DNA of 64,000 nucleotides. It comes from Acidobacteriota bacterium (GTDB lineage Bacteria; Acidobacteriota; Terriglobia; Acidiferrales; UBA7541). A model generated the notes under the pieces. That model ran no database searches and was not told where the DNA came from. It saw only the letters and a list, made by a program, of their open reading frames with translations. Positions 44,173 through 53,212 of the stretch are shown here, piece by piece. Within the stretch, counting starts at the first letter, position 1. Each line of letters begins with the position of its first letter. Made by a program: the position numbers and the translations under genes. The stretch lies in assembly GCA_013289665.1 (NCBI GenBank), contig JABCZN010000002.1, forward strand, positions 62,001 through 126,000, read 5' to 3'.

Positions 44173-44290
44173 AGCTCAGACCTTTGAGCCTGCCTGCGGC
44201 AAGCAGGGCCTGAGGGGTGTTACTGCCGGGAGGCCTGGTAGCCAGTGCTAGGAACGGCCTCACCCGTGGAGGGGTGAACTGGAGAGCGGG
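44173..44290. repeat. Dispersed two-hairpin repeat, copy 2
   Basis: About 37 of the first 43 bases match copy 1 (33751-33793), including TGCCTGCGGCAAGCAGGGCC. The second hairpin (TCACCC... GGGTGA) starts around 44258, 85 bp in, exactly as in copy 1; GCC-GTGCT-GG between them is also shared. It ends seven bases before the receptor's candidate promoter. Confidence 0.65.
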
Positions 44291-44296
44291 TTAAGG

Positions 44297-44326
44297 TTGG
44301 CTTTATGTATACAAATGCTATATAAG
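44297..44326 (+). promoter_or_regulatory. Candidate promoter of the TonB-dependent receptor
   Basis: TTGGCT (44297-44302) and TATATA (44319-44324; or TATAAG 44321-44326) with a 16-18 base spacer. It is about 90 bp before the chosen start, directly after repeat copy 2. Confidence 0.5.
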
Positions 44327-44415
44327 AGCAACGTCAGAGAAACACCTGGTTACCCAAAGACCGTCTAAGCAGGAAGAAGGCCGCGCGACTTCAATTCTTG
44401 GGGAACTCGGTACCC

Positions 44416-46698
44416 ATGGGCCCAAACACGGTTTGCCGCCTCCATGAGTCGCAAATCATCCTGATTTTGGCAACCGTTCTAATACTTACCCCGCTTGCCG
44501 CGGTTGGGGCGGAAATCAGCGGCACGGTCAAGAATGCCGAAGGCGGCGAACCTCTCGGCAAGATTCAGGTCTCGATTGCGGAATCCAACCTGCGCATCGA
44601 AACCTCCAAGGACGGCAAGTTCCGGTTCTCTGGGGTCCCTCCGGGTAATTACACCCTTCGCGCTAACGGCGTCGGCTATCGCGGCGCCACCCAAACCTTC
44701 TCCCTTTCCGCGCCGGATGATTCCAAGGAATTCGAGATCTTTCTGGTGCCTGACTTCTTTCGCCGCAATGAAGTCGTCGAAGTGCGTGGCGACGTCTTTG
44801 AACCCTCTGATTGGCCTGCCGTAGGCGATCTGAATCTCACTTCGACCGAACTCCAGCAGACCTCCACCGTCGCTGTGAACGATCCTTATCGCTCTCTAGA
44901 ATCACTCCCCGGCGTTTCCGCCTCAGCCAATAACGACCTGCAGGCCCAGTTTTCCGTCATGGGCGCGCCTTACGAAGATGTGGGTGTCTATGTGGATGAC
45001 GTGCGCGTGCCCAATCTTTTGCACACGATACCGGGCTTCCCGGATGCGGCTTCGCTAAGCCTCTTTACAGGCAACAGTGTTGACGAACTCCGCCTCCTTC
45101 CGGTCGCCTATCCCATGCGCTACGCGGAGGACGCCGGCGCGGCCCTAGCCATCACCACCCGCACGGGAACCGAAGGGCCACCGACCTTCCACTTCTCTCT
45201 GGGACTCGTCGATGTCGAAGGACTCGCCGAAGGCGGATTCAGCCGCTCCCACCATGGCACTTGGCTGATTAGTGCGCGAAAAAGCTACACCGGTTATCTG
45301 GACCAATTCATTGACAGTAGCAGCTACTCAGACGCTGGCATCTACGACACCAACCTGAAAGTGACCTACGACATCACGCCGGCTCATACGGTCACCTTCT
45401 TCGCCACCGGCGGCCAGACCCATGTCAGCAATCCCTCCATCCCCACGACAGATCCGCCAACGGCGTTTAAGACCGGAAGTAACGACCTCGGCATCGGACG
45501 TTTCGGCTGGCGCTGGCAAATTCTCCCTAATCTCGTCCTGGACAGCCGCGCGGCCTACGTGCGCTCCGGCTACCAACAGGACAATCCCACTGGCGTCGTT
45601 CTCAGCCGCCAATTGGACCGCGAATGCTCGGGTGGCACAATCCTCTCCTGGAGTTACAGGGAGGGAGGAGTTTTCCAAGCCGGATACTCCAACCGCCGCC
45701 CGCTCATCAATGAAGAATACAACTTCTATGAGTTTCTCCCCGGCCCACCCATCCATACCTACGACGAATTTGCTTTCCATTCGCAAAACGCCTTCGCGCA
45801 AGCGACGCAGCAATTTTGGCAAGGCCGCCTGGTGTTGGCCGGCGGTTTGCGCTGGGCCAAGCAGGCTGCGGTGCGCATTGAACCCTTCACCGGCCAGGCT
45901 TCCGCTTCCCTTCGCGTGCTTGCTGACACCCAGGTGGAAGCGAGCTGGGGGAAGTATAGTGAATTCTTTAGCAACAACGGCGGTATCACGTTCTGTACCT
46001 TCCCAAACTCACAAACCCTTTGCCAGGCTGCACTGCCCTACACCTCGAGTCAGTATCTTGTTGCTCTGGAAGAAAAGCTCGGAGTACGTACTCGCTTCCG
46101 GGTCGAAGTCTTCGACCGGCAGAATGACAACCGGGCTGATTTCTTTACTCTGAATCCTAAAACTCGAATCGCAACTTCCGTGCAAACTGGGAAGGACTAT
46201 TCGCGCGGTGTGCAGGTGCTTTTGCAACGTCGCAGCGAAAACCGTTTGTCCGGCTGGATTGGCTATACGCTTGTCTATGCTCGAGAGAAAACCATTTCCT
46301 ACGGGTTTCCGCAAATTCCAATGGTGGTGTTTCCGGGGACAAATTATGGTCCAACACTTGCGGACCAGAGGAACAATCTGAACCTGTTCGCCAGCTATCG
46401 CCTTACGCCCACCGTCCGTCTTGGCGTCAAAAATCTTTATGGTTCCGGCTTTCCGGTAATCCCTGGTGAGGGATCCAATTTTCGTCTCAGCGCCTATGAA
46501 CGGCTCGATCTGCGAATCGACAAATCCTGGCAGTTTCCGAAGTGGAAACTCGGTCTCTATGGAGAACTACTCAACACCACCAATCATTACAACCCCGTCT
46601 TCTCTGCTTTTGACGTTGGTCCGACCGGGAACACGATCGTCCTTACTTCGCAGGGCGTTCCCATCACCCCTACCATCGGTATAGCCTTTGATTTTTAA
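44416..46698 (+). CDS. TonB-dependent outer-membrane receptor next to heme genes
   Basis: 760 residues from the ATG at 44416; a TTG at 44398 is also possible. Signal peptide (ILILATVLILTPLAAVGA), then a carboxypeptidase-regulatory-like domain (ISGTVKNAEGGEPLGKIQVSI), a plug (SLESLPGVSASANNDLQAQFSVMG without the first residues would still be typical) and a long beta-barrel ending in Phe (IGIAFDF). The position between the two heme arms suggests import of a heme, metal or precursor complex, but the substrate is not readable from sequence. Confidence 0.85.
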   Translation: MGPNTVCRLHESQIILILATVLILTPLAAVGAEISGTVKNAEGGEPLGKIQVSIAESNLRIETSKDGKFRFSGVPPGNYTLRANGVGYRGATQTFSLSAPDDSKEFEIFLVPDFFRRNEVVEVRGDVFEPSDWPAVGDLNLTSTELQQTSTVAVNDPYRSLESLPGVSASANNDLQAQFSVMGAPYEDVGVYVDDVRVPNLLHTIPGFPDAASLSLFTGNSVDELRLLPVAYPMRYAEDAGAALAITTRTGTEGPPTFHFSLGLVDVEGLAEGGFSRSHHGTWLISARKSYTGYLDQFIDSSSYSDAGIYDTNLKVTYDITPAHTVTFFATGGQTHVSNPSIPTTDPPTAFKTGSNDLGIGRFGWRWQILPNLVLDSRAAYVRSGYQQDNPTGVVLSRQLDRECSGGTILSWSYREGGVFQAGYSNRRPLINEEYNFYEFLPGPPIHTYDEFAFHSQNAFAQATQQFWQGRLVLAGGLRWAKQAAVRIEPFTGQASASLRVLADTQVEASWGKYSEFFSNNGGITFCTFPNSQTLCQAALPYTSSQYLVALEEKLGVRTRFRVEVFDRQNDNRADFFTLNPKTRIATSVQTGKDYSRGVQVLLQRRSENRLSGWIGYTLVYAREKTISYGFPQIPMVVFPGTNYGPTLADQRNNLNLFASYRLTPTVRLGVKNLYGSGFPVIPGEGSNFRLSAYERLDLRIDKSWQFPKWKLGLYGELLNTTNHYNPVFSAFDVGPTGNTIVLTSQGVPITPTIGIAFDF

Positions 46699-46788
46699 GG
46701 CTGAGCAGGCAATTCTCTGTCCGTGACGTGCAACCCTTCCGGCAAAGCGGGAAGCTGGCGGATTTGTTATTCTGTGACTTCAGGACTT

Positions 46789-47865
46789 ATGACCAACGAG
46801 GCCACTGGATTGACCCGCAAGGAGCTGTTTACTCGCGCCACACGTTGCGAGCCCGTTCCGCGGCTACCCGTCTGGATGATGCGGCAGGCCGGGCGCTACC
46901 TGCCTGAATACCGCGAGATTCGTGCAAAACATTCGTTCTTGGAAGTTTGCAAGACGCCAGACCTGGCCGTGGAAGTTTCCCTGCAGCCGTTTCGGCGCCT
47001 CGGGGTGGACGCCATCATCATCTTCTCCGACATTCTGATTCCTGCCGAAGCCATGGGTCTGCCGCTCGAACTCGAAGACAAAGGGCCCAATCTGCCGGAG
47101 CCTGTGCGCACGGAAGCCGGCGTTCGCAAGTTGCACATCTTCGATCCGGAAGTGGAAACCGGCTTCTTGATGGAAGCCCTGCGCCGCACCGTGAAACAAG
47201 CGGGGCCGGAGGTGCCCGTGCTTGGCTTTGCGGCTTCGCCATGGACGCTGGCGTGTTACATGGTGGAGGGCCGCACCAGAGAAGGCTTCGCGACCGTGAA
47301 GAATTTTCTCTACAGCGAGCCGAAAGTTTTCCGCGAACTGCTGCAGAAAATCGCGCGCGCAACGATTCTCTACCTCAAGGCCCAGATTGCCGCGGGCGTT
47401 TCCGCTGTGCAGCTTTTTGACACCTGGTGCGGCGAACTGGATTTGAAAGATTACACGGAGTTTGTGCTGCCCGCGGTGCAGGAAATTATCTCCGGCCTCG
47501 GGAATAAAGTCCCGGTCATCTATTACACCAAGGCCTCGCATCACCTGCTCCCCGCGGTGGTCCGCGCGGGAGCCAACGTGCTGAGCGTGGATTGGCGCAT
47601 TTCGCTAACCGAGGTTCGCAAACTGGCCGGCGCGCGTGTGGCCTTGCAGGGGAATCTCGATCCCGCCATTTTGTTCGCGCCCGCGGATAAAATCCGCCAG
47701 GCGACCCTGGACATTGCCGCCGAGCTATCCGGCCACGGCCACATTCTGAATCTTGGCCACGGGATTTTGCAGCACACCCCCGTGGAAAACGCGCAATTGT
47801 TCATTTACACCGGCCAGCAGGCCGCGCTTCAGCAAGCGCAGCCGGCGGTCGAAACGCGCGGTTGA
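46789..47865 (+). CDS. hemE: Uroporphyrinogen decarboxylase
   Basis: 358 residues from the ATG at 46789; an ORF extension of 22 residues upstream is not supported by the family. The N-terminal signature PVWMMRQAGRYLPEYR carries the conserved Arg and Asp-pocket approach, and IIFSDILIPAEAMG follows. GFAASPWTLACYMVEG and the GNLDPAILFAP end are typical. It decarboxylates uroporphyrinogen III to coproporphyrinogen III. 90 bp after the receptor; hemN follows 18 bp later. Confidence 0.96.
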   Translation: MTNEATGLTRKELFTRATRCEPVPRLPVWMMRQAGRYLPEYREIRAKHSFLEVCKTPDLAVEVSLQPFRRLGVDAIIIFSDILIPAEAMGLPLELEDKGPNLPEPVRTEAGVRKLHIFDPEVETGFLMEALRRTVKQAGPEVPVLGFAASPWTLACYMVEGRTREGFATVKNFLYSEPKVFRELLQKIARATILYLKAQIAAGVSAVQLFDTWCGELDLKDYTEFVLPAVQEIISGLGNKVPVIYYTKASHHLLPAVVRAGANVLSVDWRISLTEVRKLAGARVALQGNLDPAILFAPADKIRQATLDIAAELSGHGHILNLGHGILQHTPVENAQLFIYTGQQAALQQAQPAVETRG

Positions 47866-47883
47866 GCGCAGGAGGCGAGCGCC

Positions 47884-49296
47884 TTGTCGAGCATGAATCC
47901 ATCGTTGCGGGAGATGCAGGAAGAACTCTCCGTCGGAGAAGAGTTCGTCACCCGCTACAATCGCCCGGGCCCCCGCTACACGAGCTATCCCACGGCTCCG
48001 GTGTGGAACGATTCCTTCGGGCCGAAGGATTTCGAAGCGGCGATGCAGGCCGCCGAAGTGAAGCGCAGCCCGGTTTCGCTGTACATGCATCTTCCATTCT
48101 GCGAGAGCCTGTGCCTGTTCTGCGCATGCAACGTCATCATCCGCAAGGATAAAAGCGTCACCCCTCCTTATCTCGGCTTCCTGAAAAAAGAGATCGACCA
48201 CATCGCCAGCCGGGTTTCTCGCGATCGCCAGGTCGCGCAATTCCATTGGGGCGGCGGCACGCCCACGTATCTCTCGCCCGAGCAGATCGAAGATTTGTTT
48301 GTCTACACGAAGGAGCGCTTTAGCTTCGCACCCGACGCGGAAATCGGCGTCGAAGTCGATCCGCGCGTGACTTCGCCCGCCCACTTGGAAATCCTGCGCA
48401 AGTTGGGCTTCAACCGCCTGAGCATGGGCGTTCAGGATTTCAAGGAGGACGTGCAGAAGGCCATCCACCGGATCCAGCCCTACGAACAGACTCGCGACCT
48501 GATCGCCGCTGCGCGGGAACTCGGATTCGACAGCATCAATGTGGACCTGATTTACGGGTTGCCGTATCAGACCGCGGAAAGTTTCGCGCACACAGTCGAG
48601 CAGATTGTCGGCCTCTCTCCCGACCGCATCGCCATGTTCAGTTATGCGCATGTGCCCTGGCTCAAAAAACAGCAGGGCTCCTTCGTGGGACACCTGCCCG
48701 AGGGCATGAAGAAATTCGATATTTTCCGCAGCGGCCTGCTGAAATTCCTGGAAGCCGGATATCTCTACATCGGGATGGACCACTTCGCCAAGGAAAACGA
48801 CGAACTCGCCGTCTCGCAACGCAATCGCACACTGCACCGCAATTTTCAGGGATATACCACCAAAGCGGGCGCGGACCTCTACGGCATGGGCATCACCGCC
48901 ATCAGCGGCATTCAGGAAACCTATGCGCAGAACCATCGCGACCTGCCGTCGTGGGAAAAAGCGGTCGAGGAGCGCGGCGTCGCCACCATGCGCGGCTACC
49001 GCCTTTCAGAGGACGACGTCATCCGCCGCGAAGTGATCAGCCGCCTGCTGTGCCACACCGTGATCGTGAAAGACGAAATTTCAAAACACTTCGGCATCCA
49101 TTTCGATGAATACTTCACGCCGGAACTCGGACAGCTGAAAATCCCGCAGGAGGATGGCCTGGTCGTGATCAACGACAGGGAAATACGCACCGCCTGGCTG
49201 GGCCGCATTTTTATCCGTAACCTGGCCATGGTTTTTGATCCCTATCTGGAGAAGCAGCAGTTGGCCGCGCGGCCGCTCTTTTCCAAGACCCTTTAA
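47884..49296 (+). CDS. hemN: Oxygen-independent coproporphyrinogen III dehydrogenase
   Basis: 470 residues. Radical-SAM enzyme with the 4Fe-4S ligands C73, C77 and C80 (CxxxCxxC) followed by C82, as in HemN. GGGTPTYLSPEQI, the NRLSMGVQDF strand and VDLIYGLPYQT are conserved. I chose the TTG at 47884: AGGAGG ends eight bases upstream, whereas the ATG three codons later would be 17 bases away. It makes protoporphyrinogen IX, allowing heme synthesis without oxygen. Confidence 0.94.
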   Translation: MSSMNPSLREMQEELSVGEEFVTRYNRPGPRYTSYPTAPVWNDSFGPKDFEAAMQAAEVKRSPVSLYMHLPFCESLCLFCACNVIIRKDKSVTPPYLGFLKKEIDHIASRVSRDRQVAQFHWGGGTPTYLSPEQIEDLFVYTKERFSFAPDAEIGVEVDPRVTSPAHLEILRKLGFNRLSMGVQDFKEDVQKAIHRIQPYEQTRDLIAAARELGFDSINVDLIYGLPYQTAESFAHTVEQIVGLSPDRIAMFSYAHVPWLKKQQGSFVGHLPEGMKKFDIFRSGLLKFLEAGYLYIGMDHFAKENDELAVSQRNRTLHRNFQGYTTKAGADLYGMGITAISGIQETYAQNHRDLPSWEKAVEERGVATMRGYRLSEDDVIRREVISRLLCHTVIVKDEISKHFGIHFDEYFTPELGQLKIPQEDGLVVINDREIRTAWLGRIFIRNLAMVFDPYLEKQQLAARPLFSKTL

Positions 49297-49316
49297 CCTC
49301 AGCAGGGGCTCTACGC

Positions 49317-50723
49317 ATGTCCGATCGAGTTGAAGCTCTGGTTGTGGGCGCGGGCGTCTCCGGGCTCGCATCTGCGTACGCCTTGCAGAAGGCGGGCATC
49401 GCCACGCGCGTGGTGGAGGCGGCGCCCCGCCCCGGCGGAGTGATTCAGTCGGTCAAGCGCGACGGGTATCTTGTCGAGTGCGGCCCGCAGAGTTTCAGCG
49501 GAAATGGCTCCACGGCAGCCCTGTGCCGCGACCTTGGTATCGAGGACGAACGTGTGCTCGCGGATCCCAAAGCGCCCCGCTATATCCTGATTGGCGGAAA
49601 ACTCCAGAATGTACCGATGGGCCCTGGTTTGCTTGCTTCTCCCTTCATGAGCGGCGGAACGCGCACCGCAATTCTTCGCGATATCTTCGGCACAAGCCAA
49701 TCGCCGGAACCCGACGAATCCGTCGCCGGCTTCGTTCGCCGCAAATTTTCAGAAACCCTGCTCGATCGCCTGGTCGGCCCGTTCGTTTCGGGCATCTACG
49801 CCGGCGATCCGGAAAAATTAAGCCTGCGCGCCGCTTTCCCGATTCTTTATGAAGCCGAAAAGGCTGCAGGAAGCGTAGCCCGTGGCATCTTCAAGGTACT
49901 GAAGCAGCGGAAAGCCGCCAACGGCACGCAGCCCGAAGCGCGGCTCGAGAAGGCTACGTTGCAAGCGTTTCGTGAGGGCAACGAAACACTTATCCGCGCC
50001 ATCGCCGCGCGATTGGGGGAGCGTTTGACTTGCGGCACGGAAGTTTCGCGCATTGAAGCCATGGACTGCAGCCTCGAACCAAAAGCCGCCCGTTTTCGCG
50101 CCAGCCTGCGCGGGCCGAGGGGCGAAGAAACCGTGGAAACGGAGCGGTTGATTCTCGCGGTGCCGGCGGAAACCGCGGGCAGACTGCTCGAACCGCTGGA
50201 TCTGGGATTCGCCGCCCAGTTCGGCGCGATTGCCTATTCGGGTGTCGCGGTCGTTTCGCTCGGCTATCGGAGGAGTGATATTGGCAACAGTCTCGCAGGG
50301 TTCGGTTTCCTCGTGCCGCGCTCTTCCGGCCTCAGCCTGCTTGGCACCGTCTGGAACTCTTCGCTTTTTCCCGGCCGGGCTCCGGAAGGTCAGGCGCTGC
50401 TCACCAGCTTTGTTGGAGGCGCAACAAACCCCGGCGCCATCGGCAAGACCCCGGAGACTCTCGCTCAACTGGTCCACCGCGAGATGACGCCTTTGCTCGA
50501 CCTGCGCAAAGAGCCGGTCTTCACCAGCGTGACGATCTGGGAGCGCGCGATCCCTCAATACAATCTGGGCCACACCGCAAGGATTGCCGCAATTGAAACC
50601 CTGCGTGCCGGTTTTCCCGGCCTCTATTTTTCGGCGAATTACCTGAATGGCCCCGCCATCGCCACCTGCGTCCAGCACGCAATGAAAGTCGCCGACGAAG
50701 TCCGCGTCAGCTTCGCCAACTAG
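49317..50723 (+). CDS. hemY: Protoporphyrinogen oxidase (HemY/HemG FAD type)
   Basis: 468 residues. N-terminal FAD-binding VVGAGVSGLASAYALQKAG, the PRPGGVIQS loop, a C-terminal FAD contact (YFSANYLNGPAIATCVQHA). It oxidises protoporphyrinogen IX to protoporphyrin IX, or coproporphyrinogen in the alternative branch; the upstream HemN makes the first more likely. It starts 20 bp after hemN and its stop overlaps the convergent thioesterase stop by four bases. Confidence 0.92.
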   Translation: MSDRVEALVVGAGVSGLASAYALQKAGIATRVVEAAPRPGGVIQSVKRDGYLVECGPQSFSGNGSTAALCRDLGIEDERVLADPKAPRYILIGGKLQNVPMGPGLLASPFMSGGTRTAILRDIFGTSQSPEPDESVAGFVRRKFSETLLDRLVGPFVSGIYAGDPEKLSLRAAFPILYEAEKAAGSVARGIFKVLKQRKAANGTQPEARLEKATLQAFREGNETLIRAIAARLGERLTCGTEVSRIEAMDCSLEPKAARFRASLRGPRGEETVETERLILAVPAETAGRLLEPLDLGFAAQFGAIAYSGVAVVSLGYRRSDIGNSLAGFGFLVPRSSGLSLLGTVWNSSLFPGRAPEGQALLTSFVGGATNPGAIGKTPETLAQLVHREMTPLLDLRKEPVFTSVTIWERAIPQYNLGHTARIAAIETLRAGFPGLYFSANYLNGPAIATCVQHAMKVADEVRVSFAN

Positions 50724-51247
50724 CCTTTCTCTCTGAGCCTGTGAGCGAGTCGAATCTCCCTGCGCTTCGCGGCTTCTCGCCAGCGCCGCTTTTCTTCCGA
50801 GGTTCGGAGAATCAACGGCGGCACGGGCCGCGGCTTGCGCGTGAATTCGTCGATCGCCACAAAGGTCACAAACGCGGTAGTGGTATGTTTCCGCTCACCC
50901 GTCAGAAGATTTTCTGAAAAGACTTCCACGCCAACTTCCAGCGAAGTTGTGAACACGCGATTCACTTGCGCTTTCAGCATCACAATTTCGCCCAAATTCA
51001 CGGGATTCCGGAAATCAATGTAGTCCACAGAAGCGGTCACCATATAACTGTTGGCATGCCGGCTGGCCGCCATGGCCGCCACGATGTCAACCATATGCAT
51101 CACGTGCCCACCCAGCAGCTTGCCGAGGACATTGGTCTGCGCCGGCAGCACCACTTCCGCCATCTCCGAAGCCGACGCGCTCGCCGGTTTACCCTTCACT
51201 CTCCACTCATCCATCAGTCGAGCTGTCGCCTTTTCCTTTGCCCTCAT
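50720..51247 (-). CDS. Acyl-CoA thioesterase, hotdog fold
   Basis: 175 residues from the ATG at 51247, behind AAGGGAG; an upstream extension of 27 residues has no support. VLPAQTNVLGKLLGGHVMHMVDIVAA is the characteristic YciA/BACH-type active-site stretch, with the Asp in MVDI. FVAIDE and a basic C-terminal tail follow. It should hydrolyse medium or long acyl-CoA in the cytoplasm. It is divergent from the TPR gene, 64 bp away. Confidence 0.9.
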   Translation of the reverse strand: MRAKEKATARLMDEWRVKGKPASASASEMAEVVLPAQTNVLGKLLGGHVMHMVDIVAAMAASRHANSYMVTASVDYIDFRNPVNLGEIVMLKAQVNRVFTTSLEVGVEVFSENLLTGERKHTTTAFVTFVAIDEFTRKPRPVPPLILRTSEEKRRWREAAKRREIRLAHRLREKG

Positions 51248-51311
51248 TGCTCTCCCTTGCGCAGCGCCGTTGGCCACTGCTCGCCCTACACGTATAATAC
51301 GCAAGACCCCT

Positions 51312-51635
51312 ATGACGGAACAAAACAAAACCCGCCGGCAAAAACTCGAACAATTCCTCGTGCAAAATCCAAACGATGCCTTCTCGCGCTACGGGATTGC
51401 GCTCGAATGTCTCCGCGAAGGCGACATCCCCGCTGCCGAAACGCATTTCAAGTCTTTGCTGGAAGCAAATCCCGATTATGTTCCGGGATACCAGATGTAC
51501 GCGCAAACGCTGGCCGAACACAACCGCGCCGGGGAAGCGAAAGCGCTGCTAAGCCGGGGCATTGCAGCGGCTAATCGGCAGGGCAATCAGCATGCCCGCT
51601 CCGAAATGGAAGGCTTGCTGACTCAACTCGAGTAG
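51312..51635 (+). CDS. Small TPR-repeat protein
   Basis: 107 residues from the ATG at 51312. Two to three TPR-like helical pairs: NPNDAFSRYGIALECLREGD, ETHFKSLLEANPDYVPGYQM, and the ALLSRGIAAA end. No signal peptide. TPRs bind partner proteins; the partner is unknown. Its last 65 bp overlap the 3' end of the convergent methyltransferase gene. Confidence 0.8.
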   Translation: MTEQNKTRRQKLEQFLVQNPNDAFSRYGIALECLREGDIPAAETHFKSLLEANPDYVPGYQMYAQTLAEHNRAGEAKALLSRGIAAANRQGNQHARSEMEGLLTQLE

Positions 51636-52458
51636 CTTGGTCCAGTTTTCTCGCCACCAGCAATCCGTAAACGAACGCCCCCGAAGAAAACCCCGCGCGC
51701 ATGGCCCGGAAAGCGTTCAGATAGCGCACAAAATTCCCCCCATATTTCACGGCCAGGGCCCAGATTGTTTTGTCACCGATGATCTCCAGGCACAGATCCC
51801 AGGTCTTCGCGCAGTGCTTCGTTAACTCTTCGCGGCGCAGGATCTCCATTCCGCTGGCGCGCAAGAAATCCTCGTAGTGGCCGATCTCCTCAAGGCGCAC
51901 AAACATCCCTTGTTCGATTGGCTGGATGTACTTCCTGATTTCCGAGCGCGAGAGGTCCGGCTGCTTGAACCAGTCGGTAATCGCGAATACGCCGCCAGGC
52001 TTGAGCAGCTTCGCCGCGGAAGCGAAAAACCTCTCCCGATCGTGGTAGTGCGAGATGGATTCGACCGACCACAGCACATCGAACGGCTCGTCGAACGTCA
52101 TGGCTTCCGCGTCCATCAGACAGAAACGCGCATCCGCGCACTCCCTCCCCGCCGCCGCGTTGGCCATTTCAACCTGCACCTGGGAAATGGTAATGCCTGT
52201 GCTCGTGGCGCCAAATTGTTTGCAGAGGTACAGGCTGCTGGCCCCAAATCCGCATCCCACGTCCAGGACCGTCGCGCCTTGGGGAATTTTCGCCAGCCGC
52301 GCAAGAAGCTCGATCAGCTGCTGCTGCGCCTGCTCCTTCGATTCATCGCCACGGATCCAATAGCCGTGATGCAGATGCTCGCCCCACAATTTGTAGTAGT
52401 AGGGGCTGACGACGTCGTAGTGCTCGACAATCTTGCTCTTTAGGTTGGGCAGAGCCAT
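51571..52458 (-). CDS. SAM-dependent methyltransferase (class I)
   Basis: 295 residues. HYDVVSPYYYKLWGEHLHHGYW and motif I VLDVGCGFGASSLYL resemble the tocopherol/sarcosine-type small-molecule methyltransferases; post-I and motif II regions (CLMDAEAMTF, LLKPGGVFAITDW) follow. The C-terminal segment has hydrophobic stretches but no clear membrane anchor. The substrate is not known. Its 3' end overlaps the TPR gene antisense by 65 bp. The ~280 bp upstream holds nothing recognisable. Confidence 0.85.
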   Translation of the reverse strand: MALPNLKSKIVEHYDVVSPYYYKLWGEHLHHGYWIRGDESKEQAQQQLIELLARLAKIPQGATVLDVGCGFGASSLYLCKQFGATSTGITISQVQVEMANAAAGRECADARFCLMDAEAMTFDEPFDVLWSVESISHYHDRERFFASAAKLLKPGGVFAITDWFKQPDLSRSEIRKYIQPIEQGMFVRLEEIGHYEDFLRASGMEILRREELTKHCAKTWDLCLEIIGDKTIWALAVKYGGNFVRYLNAFRAMRAGFSSGAFVYGLLVARKLDQATRVESASLPFRSGHADCPAD

Positions 52459-52740
52459 CAGCCGAACGTACCCCCAACTTGGGCGGTCTCAGGAGAAATT
52501 CCGGGCAGCCGTATTGTAGTCCCATCACGTTGGATGGCCAATAGATGCCCCGTGCCTTCCGTGGCATCCGGGTGGTCGCGCTCTACCCGAAAGGAGCCCG
52601 CAGGCGTGGAATCCCGCTGTTGGAGGCGGAGGCGTCGAAGTACAGGATCTGAGGCTCGGTATTGCCCTTTCGTACTATTGCGCTGAATCACCCAGCCGGT
52701 AAGCTGTTCTTGTTGGACCGCCCGGCCCAATGGAGAAACG

Positions 52741-53058
52741 GTGGCGGGCACGCAACTTCCAGGACGAAAAGAACAACGAATCCCGTTGAAGATGTTTGTG
52801 AAGCTGAGCAGCCCGGATAGTCCGTCGGCTGAAATCGCTCCCACCATTGACATCAGTTGCCACGGCGCACGGCTTGTGACCCGAAGAAGTTGGCGGCCCG
52901 AGGAACAGCTATCGGTTCGCTCGATCCGCGGGAATCTCTACTCTCGCGCCCGCGTAGTTCATTGCCAGCCGCACAAGGACAACAGTTTCGTAATCGGAAT
53001 CCAAATGTATTACCCAACCGGAGACTGGACATCGGCCGAGGTCACAAAGACCACCTGA
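52741..53058 (+). CDS. Single-domain PilZ protein
   Basis: 105 residues from GTG. RKEQRIPLKMFVKL and the loop IDISCHGARL give both halves of the c-di-GMP-binding PilZ signature (RxxxR and DxSxxGA). No other domain. Likely a small cytoplasmic c-di-GMP adaptor. The target is unknown. Confidence 0.82.
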   Translation: MAGTQLPGRKEQRIPLKMFVKLSSPDSPSAEIAPTIDISCHGARLVTRRSWRPEEQLSVRSIRGNLYSRARVVHCQPHKDNSFVIGIQMYYPTGDWTSAEVTKTT

Positions 53059-53212
53059 TCCCTGACCGATTTTCCGCCGAGCATGGTATCGAGCGACGAA
53101 CATCCGGTGCTCCGGAGACCTGGTTTAGAGAAGGATTCCAGAAGACCGCAGGAGCAGCCAGGACAACCCGCTCATCCGAATAGAGGAGTTCGCCGCAAGT
53201 CGTGTGGACGGT

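Larger units (their letters stand above)
43981..44415. other. Divergent control region of the two heme arms
   Basis: About 435 bp between hemX (minus) and the TonB-dependent receptor (plus). It holds a candidate promoter on each strand and repeat copy 2, annotated separately. No small gene, and I see no recognisable iron or heme operator. Confidence 0.5.
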
